A program made the position numbers and the translations under genes. Of a stretch of 64,000 nt of DNA, positions 44,338 to 54,950 are shown piece by piece (the stretch's first letter is position 1; every line of letters starts with the position of its first letter). Under the pieces are notes generated by a model. The model ran no database searches and was not told where the DNA came from. It was given only the letters and a program-made list of their open reading frames with translations. The stretch comes from Alkanindiges hydrocarboniclasticus (GTDB lineage: Bacteria; Pseudomonadota; Gammaproteobacteria; Pseudomonadales; Moraxellaceae). The stretch is taken from the NCBI RefSeq assembly GCF_001982605.1, contig NZ_MLCN01000003.1, forward strand, positions 141,199 through 205,198, in the 5' to 3' direction.

Positions 44338-46431
44338 TTATGCCTGTGGAATGTCTTTCATGGACAGCTTGATGCGGCCACGCTGGTCAACATCCTGTAC
44401 CTGTACCTGAACTTTCTGGCCTTCGGTCAGTACGTCAGCCACATTGGCAATGCGCTCATTGGAAATTTGAGAAATATGCAGCAGGCCATCAGTGCCCGGC
44501 AGAATATTCACAAATGCACCAAATTCAACAATGCGTACCACAGTACCAGTATAAATGGTGCCCGGCTCCACTTCAGCAGTCAGTGCCTGAATTTTGGCAA
44601 TGGCAGCGGCAGTGGCTGCTTTGCTTTCACCAAACACACGCACGGTTCCATTGTCTTCGATATCAACAGAAGCACCGGTTTCTTCGGTCAGGGCACGAAT
44701 GGTCGCACCACCTTTACCAATCACGTCACGAATCTTGTCCGGATTAATCTGGATGACTGCATAAGTTGGTGCATGCATGTTGATTTCTGGACGGGCACGG
44801 TTTAGTACCTGATTCATGGCATTCAGGATATGAATACGTCCGGAATAGGCCTGATTCAGCGCCACTTCCATGATTTCTTCAGTGATACCTTCAATCTTGA
44901 TGTCCATTTGCAGGGCGGTAATGCCATTGGCAGAACCAGCTACCTTAAAGTCCATGTCGCCCAAGTGATCTTCATCACCCAGAATATCGGACAGTACGGC
45001 AAAGCGCTCGCCTTCCTTAACCAGACCCATGGCAATACCAGCCACTGGTGCTTTTAAGGGAACACCGGCATCCATCAGTGCAAGGCTGGCACCACATACC
45101 GAGGCCATAGAAGAAGAACCATTGGATTCGGTAATGTCAGACACAATACGCAGAACATACGGGAAGCGGTCAGCCGGTGGCAATACCGCCTGCACACCAC
45201 GACGGGCCAGACGGCCATGACCAATTTCACGGCGCTTCGGGCCAGACTCGCGGCCAGTTTCACCTACAGAATACGCTGGGAAGTTATAATGCAGCATGAA
45301 GTTATCGGTTTTGGTGCCGGCCAGTGTATCCACCATCAGGGCATCACGGGTGTTACCCAGCGTTGCAGTCACCAGTGCCTGAGTTTCACCACGGGTAAAC
45401 AGCGCAGAACCATGGGTACGCGGCAGCACACCAACCTGTACATCCAGCGCGCGAACAGTTTTGGTATCACGGCCATCAATACGTGGCTTGCCAGACAAAA
45501 TGTTGTCACGCACGGTACGGTATTTTAAGTCTTCAAACAGGTTGGCGACTTCATCGCTTAAACCAGCGTCAGAACCTTCTGGTGCAAACTCAGCCAGTGC
45601 GGCTTCCTTAATGGCATCCAGTGCAGCATAGCGTTCCTGCTTAACCGTTAAGGTATAGGCTTCAGAAACCTGCGCTTCAAAACGGGCTTTTAGCTTGTCT
45701 TGCAGTTCAGTGTTAACCGCTGGCGCCGTCCAGTTACTTGGCTGGGCACCCACTTGCGCTGCAAAATCCTTAATGGCAGCAACTGCAACCTGCATTTCAT
45801 CATGGCCAAACAGGACGGCACCCAGCATCTGGTCTTCAGACAGCTCTTTGGCTTCTGATTCCACCATCAGGACGGCTTTGTCCGTACCGGCAACCACCAG
45901 ATCCAGATCACCTTCCTGAAGCTGGGCAATTGTCGGGTTTAAAATGTATTCACCATTGATGAAGCCAACACGGGCTGCACCAATCGGGCCTTTAAACGGA
46001 GTACCGGCAATCGCCAGCGCCGCAGACGTACCCAGCATGGCAGCAATATCGGCATGCATGGTTTTGTCAGAAGACACCACCGATGCAGTGACCTGAATTT
46101 CGTTGTAGTAACCTTCCGGGAACAATGGACGGATTGGACGGTCAATCAGGCGCGAAATCAGGGTTTCTGCTTCTGACGCACGGCCTTCACGCTTGCCATA
46201 GCCACCAGGAATACGGCCAGCCGCATATTGTTTTTCCTGATAGTTCACGGTCAGCGGGAAGAAATCCTGACCGGCTTTGGCGGTTGGCTGGGCAACAACA
46301 GCAACCAGCACGCTAACGCCACCCATGGTCACAAATACGGTATTGGCCTGACGGGCAATGCGGCCGGTTTCCAGTACCACGGTATGCTGGCCATATTGGA
46401 ATTCTTTACGAACAATATTAAACATCGACAT
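44338..46431 (-). CDS. pnp: Polyribonucleotide nucleotidyltransferase (PNPase)
   Basis: PNPase degrades RNA phosphorolytically from the 3' end and is part of the degradosome. The 697-aa protein has two RNase PH-like domains ([40 protein letters not shown] and [13 protein letters not shown] in the active half), the KH domain [19 protein letters not shown] near residues 550-610, and the S1 domain [20 protein letters not shown] near 620-690. A second ATG lies two codons in. It follows rpsO on the minus strand, as in many proteobacteria. Confidence 0.97.
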   Translation of the reverse strand: MSMFNIVRKEFQYGQHTVVLETGRIARQANTVFVTMGGVSVLVAVVAQPTAKAGQDFFPLTVNYQEKQYAAGRIPGGYGKREGRASEAETLISRLIDRPIRPLFPEGYYNEIQVTASVVSSDKTMHADIAAMLGTSAALAIAGTPFKGPIGAARVGFINGEYILNPTIAQLQEGDLDLVVAGTDKAVLMVESEAKELSEDQMLGAVLFGHDEMQVAVAAIKDFAAQVGAQPSNWTAPAVNTELQDKLKARFEAQVSEAYTLTVKQERYAALDAIKEAALAEFAPEGSDAGLSDEVANLFEDLKYRTVRDNILSGKPRIDGRDTKTVRALDVQVGVLPRTHGSALFTRGETQALVTATLGNTRDALMVDTLAGTKTDNFMLHYNFPAYSVGETGRESGPKRREIGHGRLARRGVQAVLPPADRFPYVLRIVSDITESNGSSSMASVCGASLALMDAGVPLKAPVAGIAMGLVKEGERFAVLSDILGDEDHLGDMDFKVAGSANGITALQMDIKIEGITEEIMEVALNQAYSGRIHILNAMNQVLNRARPEINMHAPTYAVIQINPDKIRDVIGKGGATIRALTEETGASVDIEDNGTVRVFGESKAATAAAIAKIQALTAEVEPGTIYTGTVVRIVEFGAFVNILPGTDGLLHISQISNERIANVADVLTEGQKVQVQVQDVDQRGRIKLSMKDIPQA

Positions 46432-46561
46432 CTATAATTTTTCCTTAATCAATTTTTGGTGGCGCAAGGCCCCTAACGACTGTTATCTATAATAATTTTT
46501 TATTTATCGTTTGAATAACAGGCGTTAGAAGCCGCTTTACGCCGTACAGTGAACATACAAA

Positions 46562-46613
46562 GAAGGAGCGAATAATCGCCCCTTCCCCAATTCTAATGAA
46601 GTCTGTTCATTAG
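46562..46613 (-). other. Two hairpins in the rpsO-pnp spacer
   Basis: GAAGGAGCGA-ATAA-TCGCCCCTTC (46562-46585, one mismatch) and CTAATGAA-GTCTG-TTCATTAG (46593-46613, perfect 8-bp). In E. coli the same spacer holds the rpsO terminator and the RNase III site that controls pnp; these hairpins may play such roles. Confidence 0.6.
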
Positions 46614-46677
46614 ATACGACCAGTTGCCCATAACCATTAAATAATAGCGGTTTGAACAGTTGATCATCTGGCTCGTC

Positions 46678-46947
46678 TTAACGACGTAGACCCAGTGCAC
46701 CAATCAGAGATTGATAACGCTCGCTGTCTTTGCCTTTTAAGTAGTCCAGCAGTTTACGACGCTGGTTTACTTTGCGGATCAGGCCACGACGGCTGTGATG
46801 GTCGTGCTTGTGCGCTTTGAAGTGACCTTGCAAATCATTGATTTGTGCAGTCAGCAGTGCAACCTGAACTTCCGGTGAACCCGTGTCATTTTCTGCACGA
46901 GCAAATTTTGCGATGATATCAGCGCGGTCTGTGTTGTCTAAAGCCAT
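46678..46947 (-). CDS. rpsO: 30S ribosomal protein S15
   Basis: The 89-aa product shows S15 hallmarks: [40 protein letters not shown] and [16 protein letters not shown]. The start at 46947 (MALDNTDRA) has GGAGAG just upstream; the frame upstream to 47013 is not part of S15. It is followed by pnp. Confidence 0.97.
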   Translation of the reverse strand: MALDNTDRADIIAKFARAENDTGSPEVQVALLTAQINDLQGHFKAHKHDHHSRRGLIRKVNQRRKLLDYLKGKDSERYQSLIGALGLRR

Positions 46948-47271
46948 GAGGACTCTCCGAGATGCTTCAATAAAAGATGCGAAAATTTCATGAAAGGCGT
47001 TTTGCTTGCGCAATGGCCATCAATGAATGCCGTGCATCACTACAGCAGTCGCATATTTTAAAGTAAATGCAGCATGATTGCAAAATTGTTTTCAGATTGC
47101 TGTCATTTTGGACACTGACTTTTTGTTCCATGGCAGGCACACTCAAAGCCAATATTGCCAACAAGCGATGAATTGAACGTGAAATTACTGTCTACCAATA
47201 CCTGCCATGTTCCCAAGAATTTATCGGCCATCACCCGCCAGCAGGATGAACAACCCGCTGAAGCAGGCGGC
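46948..47271. other. Divergent intergenic region, 324 bases
   Basis: It should hold the rpsO promoter (minus) and that of the serine hydrolase gene (plus). An in-frame extension of the plus-strand gene back to a TTG at 47155 is possible. Nothing else is evident. Confidence 0.5.
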
Positions 47272-48477
47272 ATGAGTAACCAGCAGGTCAATAAAATCTG
47301 GCGCAGTATTGAGTCACTGTATAAAACCGGCAACTATCCGCTGGTGACATTTTGCCTGCGCCGTCAGGGGCAAGTTATCCTGAACCGCTCGCTGGGCCAT
47401 GTACATGGTAACTCTGCCGAAGGGATAGCAATTGACGCCAGGGTTGCCAACCCCGGCACGCCGGTGTGCCTGTTTTCTGCTTCCAAAATTGTGACTGCCA
47501 TGCTGGTTCACCTGCTGGATGAACAGGGTGCCATTAACCTGCTGGACCCGGTGAGTTATTACATTCCTGAATATGGGGTGAATGGCAAGCGCCGTGCCAC
47601 CATTTTTCATTTGTTGGCGCATCGTGGCGGTATTCCCAAAATTGAAGGCGATGTGACGCCAGAGCTGCTGTTTAACCGTGACGCCATCATGCAGCGACTG
47701 TACAAGGCTGCACCCGTATCGGCGGCTGGCTCACGGCTGGCCTATCATGCGGTGACAGCGGGCTACATTCTGGGTGAAATTATTGAACGGGTGACCGGAC
47801 AGGACTTGCGGACTTTTCTGCATGAGCAAATTGAACAGCCGATGGGGATGGAATACTTCAACTATGGCTTAAAACCGGAAATGCGCGATCAGGTGGCCAT
47901 GAACTACGCCACTGGCCTGCATCCGGGCCTTGGCACCGATAAATACTTGAATCATGTGCTGGGCGGCGGCTTGCAACTGGCGGTAGACGTGACCAATGAC
48001 CCGCGCTTTATGGAAACCATTTGTCCGGCTGGCAATATTTACACCAGTGCCGAACAGGCAGGCCGTTTCTTTGAAATGCTATTGAGTGGCGGTAGCTATA
48101 ACGGCAAACAGATTTTATCGCCGCGCACGGTATTCAGGGCCACCCTGCCCACATCCGGCACCAGCTTGGACCGCACCTTGCTGGCACCCATGCGCTATGC
48201 ACTTGGCCCAATGCTGGGCAGTAATCCGGTTGGCCTGTTTGGCCCCATGACCGGACAGGCATTCGGCCATATTGGGTTTTCCAACATTTTCTGCTGGGCT
48301 GACCCGGCGCGTGACATTAGTGTGTCATTGCTGACTTCCGGCAAATCTGTGGTGGGTACTCACCTGCCAAACCTTGGCAACGTGCTGTACCAGATTTCCA
48401 GCCAGTGCCCTGCTATTCCGCGTGAACAGCGCCGCTCGCTATTTGGCAGTGACAGCAGCGAAACCGATCAGGTTTAA
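47272..48477 (+). CDS. Beta-lactamase-related serine hydrolase (EstB/class C-like fold)
   Basis: The 401-aa protein has the SxxK motif in CLFSASKIVTAML, a Tyr motif in RLAYHAVTAGYILGEII and GQAFGHIGFSN near the end, the layout of EstB-type esterases and class C-like serine hydrolases. There is no clear signal peptide, so a cytoplasmic esterase or peptidase-like role is more likely than antibiotic resistance. I use the ATG at 47272 (MSNQQVNKIW); a TTG at 47155 would add 39 residues of uncertain value. The substrate is unknown. Confidence 0.8.
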   Translation: MSNQQVNKIWRSIESLYKTGNYPLVTFCLRRQGQVILNRSLGHVHGNSAEGIAIDARVANPGTPVCLFSASKIVTAMLVHLLDEQGAINLLDPVSYYIPEYGVNGKRRATIFHLLAHRGGIPKIEGDVTPELLFNRDAIMQRLYKAAPVSAAGSRLAYHAVTAGYILGEIIERVTGQDLRTFLHEQIEQPMGMEYFNYGLKPEMRDQVAMNYATGLHPGLGTDKYLNHVLGGGLQLAVDVTNDPRFMETICPAGNIYTSAEQAGRFFEMLLSGGSYNGKQILSPRTVFRATLPTSGTSLDRTLLAPMRYALGPMLGSNPVGLFGPMTGQAFGHIGFSNIFCWADPARDISVSLLTSGKSVVGTHLPNLGNVLYQISSQCPAIPREQRRSLFGSDSSETDQV

Positions 48478-48546
48478 CTGCCAAGCTGTTTAAGTCAAAG
48501 GTTTTAAATGACAAGCAACGCTTCAGGTGGCTGCAAAATACTTGCG

Positions 48547-49083
48547 CTACTTGGAGTCATGCTTGATAAAAAACTCATCAATCGCCTGAGCAAAAGCAGG
48601 AATATCATCCGGCTTGCGGCTGGTAATAATATCGCCATCACGCACGACTGGTTCATCCTGATAGTTGGCCCCGGCATTGGTCAGGTCATCTTTCAAGCTG
48701 TCATAGGCGGTAATGTCCTTGCCCGCGACCACACCACTGGAAATCAGCAGCCATGGCGCATGACAGATAGCCGCCACCAAGCGGTCTGCATTTAAAAATT
48801 CCTTAACCAGTTTTTGGGCCATGGGATTTACCCGTAGCTTATCGGCATTGACTGTGCCGCCCGGTAGTACCAGTGCATCATAATCCTCACACTTGGCATC
48901 TTTAAGCAATAAGTCAGCCTGAAACTCATCCTTTTTATTTACATCACTTTCCATGCCCTGTACGGTCTGGTCTTCCGCAGTAATCAGCACGGTGCTATGA
49001 CCATGATCTTCCAGAATTTCCCGGGTTTCAGTCAGTTCGACCTGTTCAAAATGGTTATGCACCAGAAATGCAATTTTTGCCAT
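48547..49083 (-). CDS. DJ-1/PfpI family protein
   Basis: The 178-aa protein begins MAKIAFLVHNHFEQVELTE, with the conserved Glu, and has the nucleophile elbow VAAICHAPWLL with the reactive Cys, preceded by YDALVLPGGTVNADKLR. This is the PfpI/YhbO type (protein or nucleotide deglycase and stress proteins; exact activity uncertain). The start at 49083 has GGAGAAC upstream; the longer frame to 49281 includes the leuB terminator region and is rejected. It is transcribed after leuB on the minus strand but behind a terminator. Confidence 0.88.
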   Translation of the reverse strand: MAKIAFLVHNHFEQVELTETREILEDHGHSTVLITAEDQTVQGMESDVNKKDEFQADLLLKDAKCEDYDALVLPGGTVNADKLRVNPMAQKLVKEFLNADRLVAAICHAPWLLISSGVVAGKDITAYDSLKDDLTNAGANYQDEPVVRDGDIITSRKPDDIPAFAQAIDEFFIKHDSK

Positions 49084-49248
49084 GATGTTCTCCGTTGCGA
49101 GGTTCGCTGATTTTGAATTTGTTCTTACCCTAGCAAGCCCGTATAAAAAATGACATGTGGCTTTATTTTTAAAATGTATTTTTAGGTAAAGCAAACCCTG
49201 TTCAGCTGCCCGGCATTCAAAAAATGCCGAGCTTAAAACCCAGGCATA

Positions 49249-49278
49249 AAAAAAGCTGACGTTTCCATCAGCTTTTTT
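49249..49278 (-). terminator. Intrinsic terminator after leuB
   Basis: AAAAAAGCTGA / TCAGCTTTTTT stem around CGTTTCCA, T-run on either strand. A second small hairpin CGGCATT-CAAAA-AATGCCG follows at 49211-49229. Confidence 0.9.
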
Positions 49279-49295
49279 CAAAACCCTAATAACTA

Positions 49296-50375
49296 TTAGG
49301 CCAGCGCTTTTACCACGGCTTCGCCCATAGCTTGAGTGCCGACCTGCGTCATGCCCTCTGACATGATGTCGCCGGTACGAAGGTCCTGATCCAGTACCTT
49401 ACCCACAGCGTCTTCAATGGCTTTGGCAGCGGTTTCTTCACGGAAAGTATAGCGCAGCATCATGGCCACCGATAAAATGGTGGCTAACGGATTGGCAATC
49501 CCCTTGCCTGCAATATCCGGTGCCGACCCATGACATGGCTCATACATGCCCTTGCCACTTTCATCCAGACTGGCAGACGGCAGCATACCAATGGAACCCG
49601 TGAGCATGGCTGCTTCATCGGACAGGATATCGCCAAACAGGTTGCCGGTAACAATCACATCAAACTGCTTGGGCGCACGCACCAGTTGCATGGCAGCGTT
49701 GTCTACATACATGTGTGATAACTGGATATTCGGATATTCGCTGGCCGCAAGGTCAGTGACGGTTTGCTTCCACAGTTCAGTCACTTCCAGCACGTTGGCC
49801 TTGTCTACCGAACAGACCTTACCACCACGCAAGCCAGCCAGCTCAAAGGCCACCTTGGCAATGCGCTTGATTTCAGATTCTGAGTAAACATCAGTGTTGT
49901 AACCCTGCTTTTCGCCATTTTCCAGCGTGCGGATACCCCGTGGCTGGCCAAAATAAATGCCACCCGTCAGTTCCCGCACAATCAGGATATCCAGACCCGC
50001 CACAATTTCAGGCTTAAGGCTTGAAGCATCGGCCAGTTGCGGATACAAAATGGCAGGACGCAAATTGGCAAACAAATTCAGTTCACTACGGATTTTGAGC
50101 AAGCCGCGTTCTGGACGAATCGAGCGCTCAATGGTGTCCCACTTTGGCCCACCAACGGCACCCAGCAGTACGGCATCGGCTTTTCTGGCGGCATCCAGCG
50201 TAACATCCGGTAGCGGTACGCCATGGGCATCAATGGCACAGCCACCCAGCAGCCCATGTTCCCAGCTTAAGCCCAGATTGAACTTTTCATTCACTACATT
50301 CAGCACATGCTCTGCTGCTGACATGATTTCCGGGCCAATTCCATCACCCGCCAAAATTAAAATCTGTTTTGACAT
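49296..50375 (-). CDS. leuB: 3-isopropylmalate dehydrogenase
   Basis: LeuB oxidises and decarboxylates 3-isopropylmalate in leucine synthesis, using NAD+. The 359-aa protein begins [18 protein letters not shown] and has [43 protein letters not shown], the catalytic [25 protein letters not shown], and [21 protein letters not shown]. It is last in the order leuC-leuD-lipoprotein-leuB. Confidence 0.97.
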   Translation of the reverse strand: MSKQILILAGDGIGPEIMSAAEHVLNVVNEKFNLGLSWEHGLLGGCAIDAHGVPLPDVTLDAARKADAVLLGAVGGPKWDTIERSIRPERGLLKIRSELNLFANLRPAILYPQLADASSLKPEIVAGLDILIVRELTGGIYFGQPRGIRTLENGEKQGYNTDVYSESEIKRIAKVAFELAGLRGGKVCSVDKANVLEVTELWKQTVTDLAASEYPNIQLSHMYVDNAAMQLVRAPKQFDVIVTGNLFGDILSDEAAMLTGSIGMLPSASLDESGKGMYEPCHGSAPDIAGKGIANPLATILSVAMMLRYTFREETAAKAIEDAVGKVLDQDLRTGDIMSEGMTQVGTQAMGEAVVKALA

Positions 50376-50461
50376 TATCTTATTCCACTCATCAATCTGT
50401 TCGGGGTAAATCTATGTGAAATACTGCCCTGTTAAAAATATTGATCTATGCAAATACTGAA

Positions 50462-51088
50462 CTATTTAGCTGCAATCCGCTGCTCTAAAAATTCGCCCAG
50501 TCCCGTGGCCGGATCAAACGGGCGACAGAAACGGCGCAGCACTTTGTCATTTTCCAGCAGGTCAACACACAGCGGGTCTGGCGTGGCTGCACTAAGCAGG
50601 CTGGCTGACGCATCCGTATTACGCTGCCGAAACATGTTTAGCCGGTAAGTCCGGTCTGCACGGAAGTCATGAATCAGGGCAAAGTTTTCCGCACGATCAG
50701 GAGTGACCGGATAAAAACGCACCTTAACCTCATTATGGCCGGGACGCATGGTAATAAAGTACCGGGCGCCTTGTGGACTGCTCAGGCTGTTGTCTTCAAA
50801 GCGTACAACGGATGCGTGAATAGCTTCTTCCGTGGGCTGCCGCGTGACCTCATGAATCACCACAATGTTATTAAGTTTGGCAAATTCACAGCCACCAATC
50901 CCACCGGAACAATGCAAGCCAACCAGCCCTTTGGGCGGCGGGCTTTCCAGTGCCTCAACCATGGCAGCAGAAAGACGTGGCTGTTGGGCCATGCCTGACA
51001 TTTTTGATGATTTCGGCAATATCTGGCATCCCGCCAAACCTGCGCACAACAGCCCGACTGCAAAACCTGTTAAACCCGCTTTGTACAT
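50462..51088 (-). CDS. Putative lipoprotein between leuD and leuB
   Basis: The 208-aa precursor (from the ATG at 51088) starts MYKAGLTGFAVGLLCAGLAGC, with lipobox LAGC and Cys21. The mature part has two Cys pairs by position (LHCSGGIGGCEF; PLCVDLL and RRFCRPF) and a beta-rich core (SVVRFEDNSLSSPQGARYFI, HNEVKVRFYPV). An upstream ATG at 51106 is possible. The family is unknown to me, but a gene of this kind in this place is a known feature of Acinetobacter leu loci. Role in leucine synthesis is doubtful. Confidence 0.65.
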   Translation of the reverse strand: MYKAGLTGFAVGLLCAGLAGCQILPKSSKMSGMAQQPRLSAAMVEALESPPPKGLVGLHCSGGIGGCEFAKLNNIVVIHEVTRQPTEEAIHASVVRFEDNSLSSPQGARYFITMRPGHNEVKVRFYPVTPDRAENFALIHDFRADRTYRLNMFRQRNTDASASLLSAATPDPLCVDLLENDKVLRRFCRPFDPATGLGEFLEQRIAAK

Positions 51089-51227
51089 GGCAACCAAGTG
51101 CTCCATCAATGGGTGTACCCCGATGTACCCGAACTAAAATAGTGTCTGGTGAATACTTAAAAATGAAAGTATAAACCGGCCAACTATACCTCAGATTGCC
51201 TTATCGCGCACTTCCAATCTGCTGACC

Positions 51228-51878
51228 TTAAGGTCGTAAACTATTAAAAACCCAGGGACGCGATTGCTTTGCTTTGGCCTCAAACTCTGAAATAACCGCA
51301 CCATCCTGCAAGGTCAGGCCAATGTCATCCAGCCCATTGATCAGGCAATGCTTGCGGAACTCATCAATGCTAAAGGCAAATTCCTGGCCGCTTGGTGTTT
51401 TTACCAGTTGGTTCGGCAAATCGACTGTCAACTGATAGCCTTCCTGTGCCTGACACTCATTAAATAACTGGTCAACGATTTCTTCGGGCAAAATGACTGG
51501 CAACATGCCATTTTTAAAGCAGTTATTAAAGAAAATATCAGCAAAGCTGGGCGCAATCACGGTTCTAAAGCCATATTCTTCCAGTGCCCATGGCGCATGT
51601 TCACGGCTGGAACCACAACCAAAATTGGTACGTGCCAACAGAACGCTCGCACCCTGATAACGGGGCTGATTCAGCACAAAATCAGGGTTTTTGGGCCGTT
51701 TATCATTGTCCAGCCCCAGATAGCCTTCGTCCAGATAGCGCAATTCATCAAACAGGTTGGCACCAAAGCCAGTGCGCTTGATGGACTTTAAAAACTGTTT
51801 GGGAATGATCAGGTCGGTGTCGACATTGGCACGATCCAGCGGCGCAACCAAACCTTGTTCAATGGTATAGGGTTTCAT
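51228..51878 (-). CDS. leuD: 3-isopropylmalate dehydratase small subunit
   Basis: LeuD is the small subunit of the isomerase that interconverts 2- and 3-isopropylmalate. The 216-aa product shows [39 protein letters not shown] and the [20 protein letters not shown] end. AGGAAGC precedes the ATG. It lies 78 bases after leuC. Confidence 0.97.
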   Translation of the reverse strand: MKPYTIEQGLVAPLDRANVDTDLIIPKQFLKSIKRTGFGANLFDELRYLDEGYLGLDNDKRPKNPDFVLNQPRYQGASVLLARTNFGCGSSREHAPWALEEYGFRTVIAPSFADIFFNNCFKNGMLPVILPEEIVDQLFNECQAQEGYQLTVDLPNQLVKTPSGQEFAFSIDEFRKHCLINGLDDIGLTLQDGAVISEFEAKAKQSRPWVFNSLRP

Positions 51879-51956
51879 GTTTGCTTCCTAAAAAATCACA
51901 AGAATTTTAAATCCCCTTAAACAAGGAGATTTAGGGTTTTTAGAAATAAAAGATCA

Positions 51957-53375
51957 TCAGAAATGACGCACATCAACAAAATGACCTGCCAGTGCTGCTG
52001 CCGCTGCCATGGCTGGACTCACCAGATGCGTGCGTCCGCCATTGCCCTGACGCCCCTCAAAGTTACGGTTTGAAGTAGAAGCACAGTGTTCACCCGGTTG
52101 CAGTTTGTCGGCATTCATGGCCAGACACATCGAGCAGCCCGGCTCACGCCATTGAAAGCCTGCTTCGACAAAGACCTTGTCCAGCCCTTCGGCTTCAGCT
52201 TGCTGTTTCACCAGACCAGAACCCGGCACCACCATGGCCTGTTTAATGCTTGAGGCTACTTTACGACCCTTGATGACTTCAGCCGCAGCGCGCAAGTCTT
52301 CAATGCGTGAATTGGTGCAGGAACCAATAAATACCCGGTCCAGCGGAATCTCACTTAAGGCCTGACCAGCGGTTAAACCCATATACTGATAAGCACGGGT
52401 CCAGTCATTGCGCTGCACGTCATCCTTGGCTTGTGCAAGGGTAGGTACTGGCTGGGTTACCGGAATCACCATTTCAGGTGAAGTGCCCCACGACACTTGA
52501 GGCTCAATGCTGGCGCCGTCAATTTCAACCACGGCATCAAACACTGCATCGTTATCAGAATGCAGGGTGTTCCAGTAAGCAACCGCCTGATCCCACTGCT
52601 CGGCCTTGGGCGAATATGGCTTGTCTTTCACATAGGCAATGGTTTTGTCATCCACCGCCACCATCCCTACGCGTGCACCGGCTTCAATGGCCATGTTGCA
52701 CACGGTCATGCGGCCTTCCATCGACATATCGCGGAACACCTGACCGCCAAACTCAATGGCATAACCAGTGCCACCCGCCGTACCAATTTTGGCAATAATG
52801 GCCAGCACCACGTCTTTTGGGGTAACGCCAGCGCCAAGCACGCCATCCACACGAATGAGCATGTTTTTGGATTTTTTCTGGATCAAACACTGGGTAGCCA
52901 GTACATGCTCCACCTCAGAGGTGCCAATGCCATGCGCCAGACAACCAAATGCGCCGTGGGTAGCAGTATGTGAATCGCCACACACTACGGTCATGCCAGG
53001 TAAGGTTAAGCCCTGTTCCGGCCCAACCACATGCACAATGCCCTGACGGATGTCATTAATATCAAACTCAACAATATCAAACGCCTTGCAGTTTTCATCT
53101 AGGGTTTTTACCTGAATGCGCGAGGTATCATCCTTGATGCCAGCAATGCCTTCTTCACGCTCTGCCTTGTCAGTCGGCACGTTGTGGTCTGGGGTAGCAA
53201 TATTGGCATCCAGACGCCATGGCTTGCGGCCAGCCAGTTGCAGGCCTTCAAATGCCTGTGGGCTGGTTACTTCATGCAGTAACTGGCGATCAATGTAAAT
53301 CAGGCACGAACCATCGTCGCGCTGCTTGACCAAATGGTCGTCCCATAATTTGTCGTAAAGTGTTTTACCGGCCAT
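51957..53375 (-). CDS. leuC: 3-isopropylmalate dehydratase large subunit
   Basis: LeuC carries the [4Fe-4S] cluster. The 472-aa product begins [15 protein letters not shown] and shows [35 protein letters not shown] (first cluster Cys) and the Cys pair in [12 protein letters not shown], followed by [14 protein letters not shown] ribosome site precedes the ATG. It starts the leuC-leuD-lipoprotein-leuB set; I see no leader peptide of the attenuation type upstream. Confidence 0.97.
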   Translation of the reverse strand: MAGKTLYDKLWDDHLVKQRDDGSCLIYIDRQLLHEVTSPQAFEGLQLAGRKPWRLDANIATPDHNVPTDKAEREEGIAGIKDDTSRIQVKTLDENCKAFDIVEFDINDIRQGIVHVVGPEQGLTLPGMTVVCGDSHTATHGAFGCLAHGIGTSEVEHVLATQCLIQKKSKNMLIRVDGVLGAGVTPKDVVLAIIAKIGTAGGTGYAIEFGGQVFRDMSMEGRMTVCNMAIEAGARVGMVAVDDKTIAYVKDKPYSPKAEQWDQAVAYWNTLHSDNDAVFDAVVEIDGASIEPQVSWGTSPEMVIPVTQPVPTLAQAKDDVQRNDWTRAYQYMGLTAGQALSEIPLDRVFIGSCTNSRIEDLRAAAEVIKGRKVASSIKQAMVVPGSGLVKQQAEAEGLDKVFVEAGFQWREPGCSMCLAMNADKLQPGEHCASTSNRNFEGRQGNGGRTHLVSPAMAAAAALAGHFVDVRHF

Positions 53376-53677
53376 ATTATTTGCCTCGCCAATGCTGGGT
53401 AAGAATTGCTATAGGCTTATTATAAGGTGTTTTTTAAATAACACTAATTTATCATTTTTATCATTTAACAAACTTTTTAGAATGTGTTTAGGATGTTTAG
53501 AGTTAAGTTTTACTTCTAAAGTGTTAGTCTATAAAGAATTAAGCTCATTACATCAAAATTTTGCTAAGCTTCTATGATCCGCAATCCAAATATTTGCTTT
53601 AAAATGTTTATAGCTTGAGCGTATCGAAAGCAAAAGCATGCTTTCTCAAAGAATCTATTATATTGAGAATAACTAAA
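53376..53677. other. AT-rich spacer, 302 bases
   Basis: It is visibly richer in A and T than both flanks and opens the AT-rich patch that extends to about 54480. It should hold the leuC promoter (minus). No gene or repeat is evident. Confidence 0.5.
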
Positions 53678-54421
53678 ATGATTAACCTATATTTACTTCA
53701 CGGTATAGTGTCAGAACTGGAAACTAAACGCGATTATATTCCTTGGGGTAGACACGGAAGAGGGTATGATGCTCAGAATTTTTACTGCCGACTTGGCAAA
53801 TATCCAATTTATGGAATTTTTACAACTCTTCAATTCAAAAATGGGGATACAATTAAAGTTATTTATAAGTACAGTTTTTTAAAGCAAAGAATTGTGCTTG
53901 CAATATTAAATCTAGAAAATGGAATGTTACATCTGCATCCAGCTATGGGATTGACCAAGATGCAAACTTTGATTGAAATATTCCAATTAGGTATAATGGT
54001 AGTTTTGTTTTTATGCCTATTTTTCAGTTTTTTTATTATTTTTTTACCTGCTGCTTTTACTTCAGTTGTTCATTGGGAAGACTTAAAAACCCTCGTTACG
54101 ATTTCTATTATAGTTTTTTCACCAATTGTTGCACTGGTCTGTTTAATCACCTACTTTATGACTATAAGTTATGCAAAACAAACATGCGCTATTTTTAAAA
54201 TGCTCAATTTTCCCAACTATAAGACTTTAGTACTTTATAAATTTGTTTGCTTAGATGGCTGGAGATTAAGTTTTTTTTCAAATCCTGCTGTTTATAAGGA
54301 AAGAAAAAAGATTTATTACGGTGTTTATGATTGTTATAAAATTTTCCACAATCATCCTCTATACTTAAATCAAAATTTTAATAAAAAACAGTACAGGAAT
54401 GAATTTATTAAATATGATTAA
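53678..54421 (+). CDS. AT-rich two-helix membrane protein, unknown function
   Basis: The 247-aa protein starts MINLYLLHGIVSELETKRDY and has an N-terminal soluble domain with RRDY-like YIPWGRHGRGYDAQNFYCRL and KYPIYGIFTTLQFKNGD, then two strong membrane helices (LGIMVVLFLCLFFSFFIIFL; LVTISIIVFSPIVALVCLI) and a basic cytoplasmic C-terminus rich in Tyr, Asn and Lys. The ATG at 53678 is chosen over an earlier TTG at 53615. Its base composition is much lower in G+C than its neighbours. Some annotations call proteins of this general shape putative type VI secretion effectors; I cannot support that from sequence alone. Confidence 0.6.
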   Translation: MINLYLLHGIVSELETKRDYIPWGRHGRGYDAQNFYCRLGKYPIYGIFTTLQFKNGDTIKVIYKYSFLKQRIVLAILNLENGMLHLHPAMGLTKMQTLIEIFQLGIMVVLFLCLFFSFFIIFLPAAFTSVVHWEDLKTLVTISIIVFSPIVALVCLITYFMTISYAKQTCAIFKMLNFPNYKTLVLYKFVCLDGWRLSFFSNPAVYKERKKIYYGVYDCYKIFHNHPLYLNQNFNKKQYRNEFIKYD

Positions 54422-54548
54422 ATTCATTTTTTTATCATAACTGATCACTTTAGAAATCAATCATCGTCTCAACCAATCAACCTCATAAATAATTACGGTT
54501 TTACCAATTAACACCTTAACGCTAAGCTGTGTTTATTCCCGGTATTCA

Positions 54549-54782
54549 ATGGAAAAACAGGCAATGGCACATATTCAAAGCTTCATGGTAGAACACCAGC
54601 GCACCTTAAAAAAGACCTTAAGCTATTACATTCTGCATATTACCGTGGCTGCACTAGTCGCTTATACGGTTACTGGCAATCTGATTATGGCCTTAACCTT
54701 AAGCCTGCTGGAACCTACTGTACAGGCCTTTGCCTTTTTCTTTCATGAGCGCGCATGGGATAAAACAACCGACGTAAATTAA
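54549..54782 (+). CDS. DUF2061 family small membrane protein
   Basis: The 77-aa protein has two predicted helices with the DUF2061 pattern KKTLSYYILHITVAALVAYTVTGNL and LSLLEPTVQAFAFFFHERAW. An ATG five codons later is an alternative start. Function is unknown. It is followed by the LysR gene on the same strand after 168 bases. Confidence 0.75.
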   Translation: MEKQAMAHIQSFMVEHQRTLKKTLSYYILHITVAALVAYTVTGNLIMALTLSLLEPTVQAFAFFFHERAWDKTTDVN

Positions 54783-54950
54783 GCTTTTTTTGGTTTGAGT
54801 ATTCAGTCCCTATTTGTCACTGATAGTTCAAGCTAGTCCTCTAAAGACGGGTTTAGTCTGAACCATTTTTTTATACCGATTTGGCTTGGTTTAAAATGAT
54901 CCAAAAATAAACTATGATTTTTTGACTAAACAATACCGGAAATCACCTAA

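Noticed and set aside
44338..46431. Long plus-strand frames across pnp and other large genes
   Set aside because: They are shadows of well-identified genes on the other strand, without ribosome sites or sensible composition.
47272..48477. Antibiotic-resistance beta-lactamase
   Set aside because: The SxxK and Tyr motifs occur, but there is no signal peptide and no KTG box; the EstB-like hydrolase family fits better.
51879..53375. Leucine attenuator or riboswitch before leuC/leuD
   Set aside because: No run of Leu codons in a short leader and no recognisable aptamer; the upstream of leuC is AT-rich without clear pairing.
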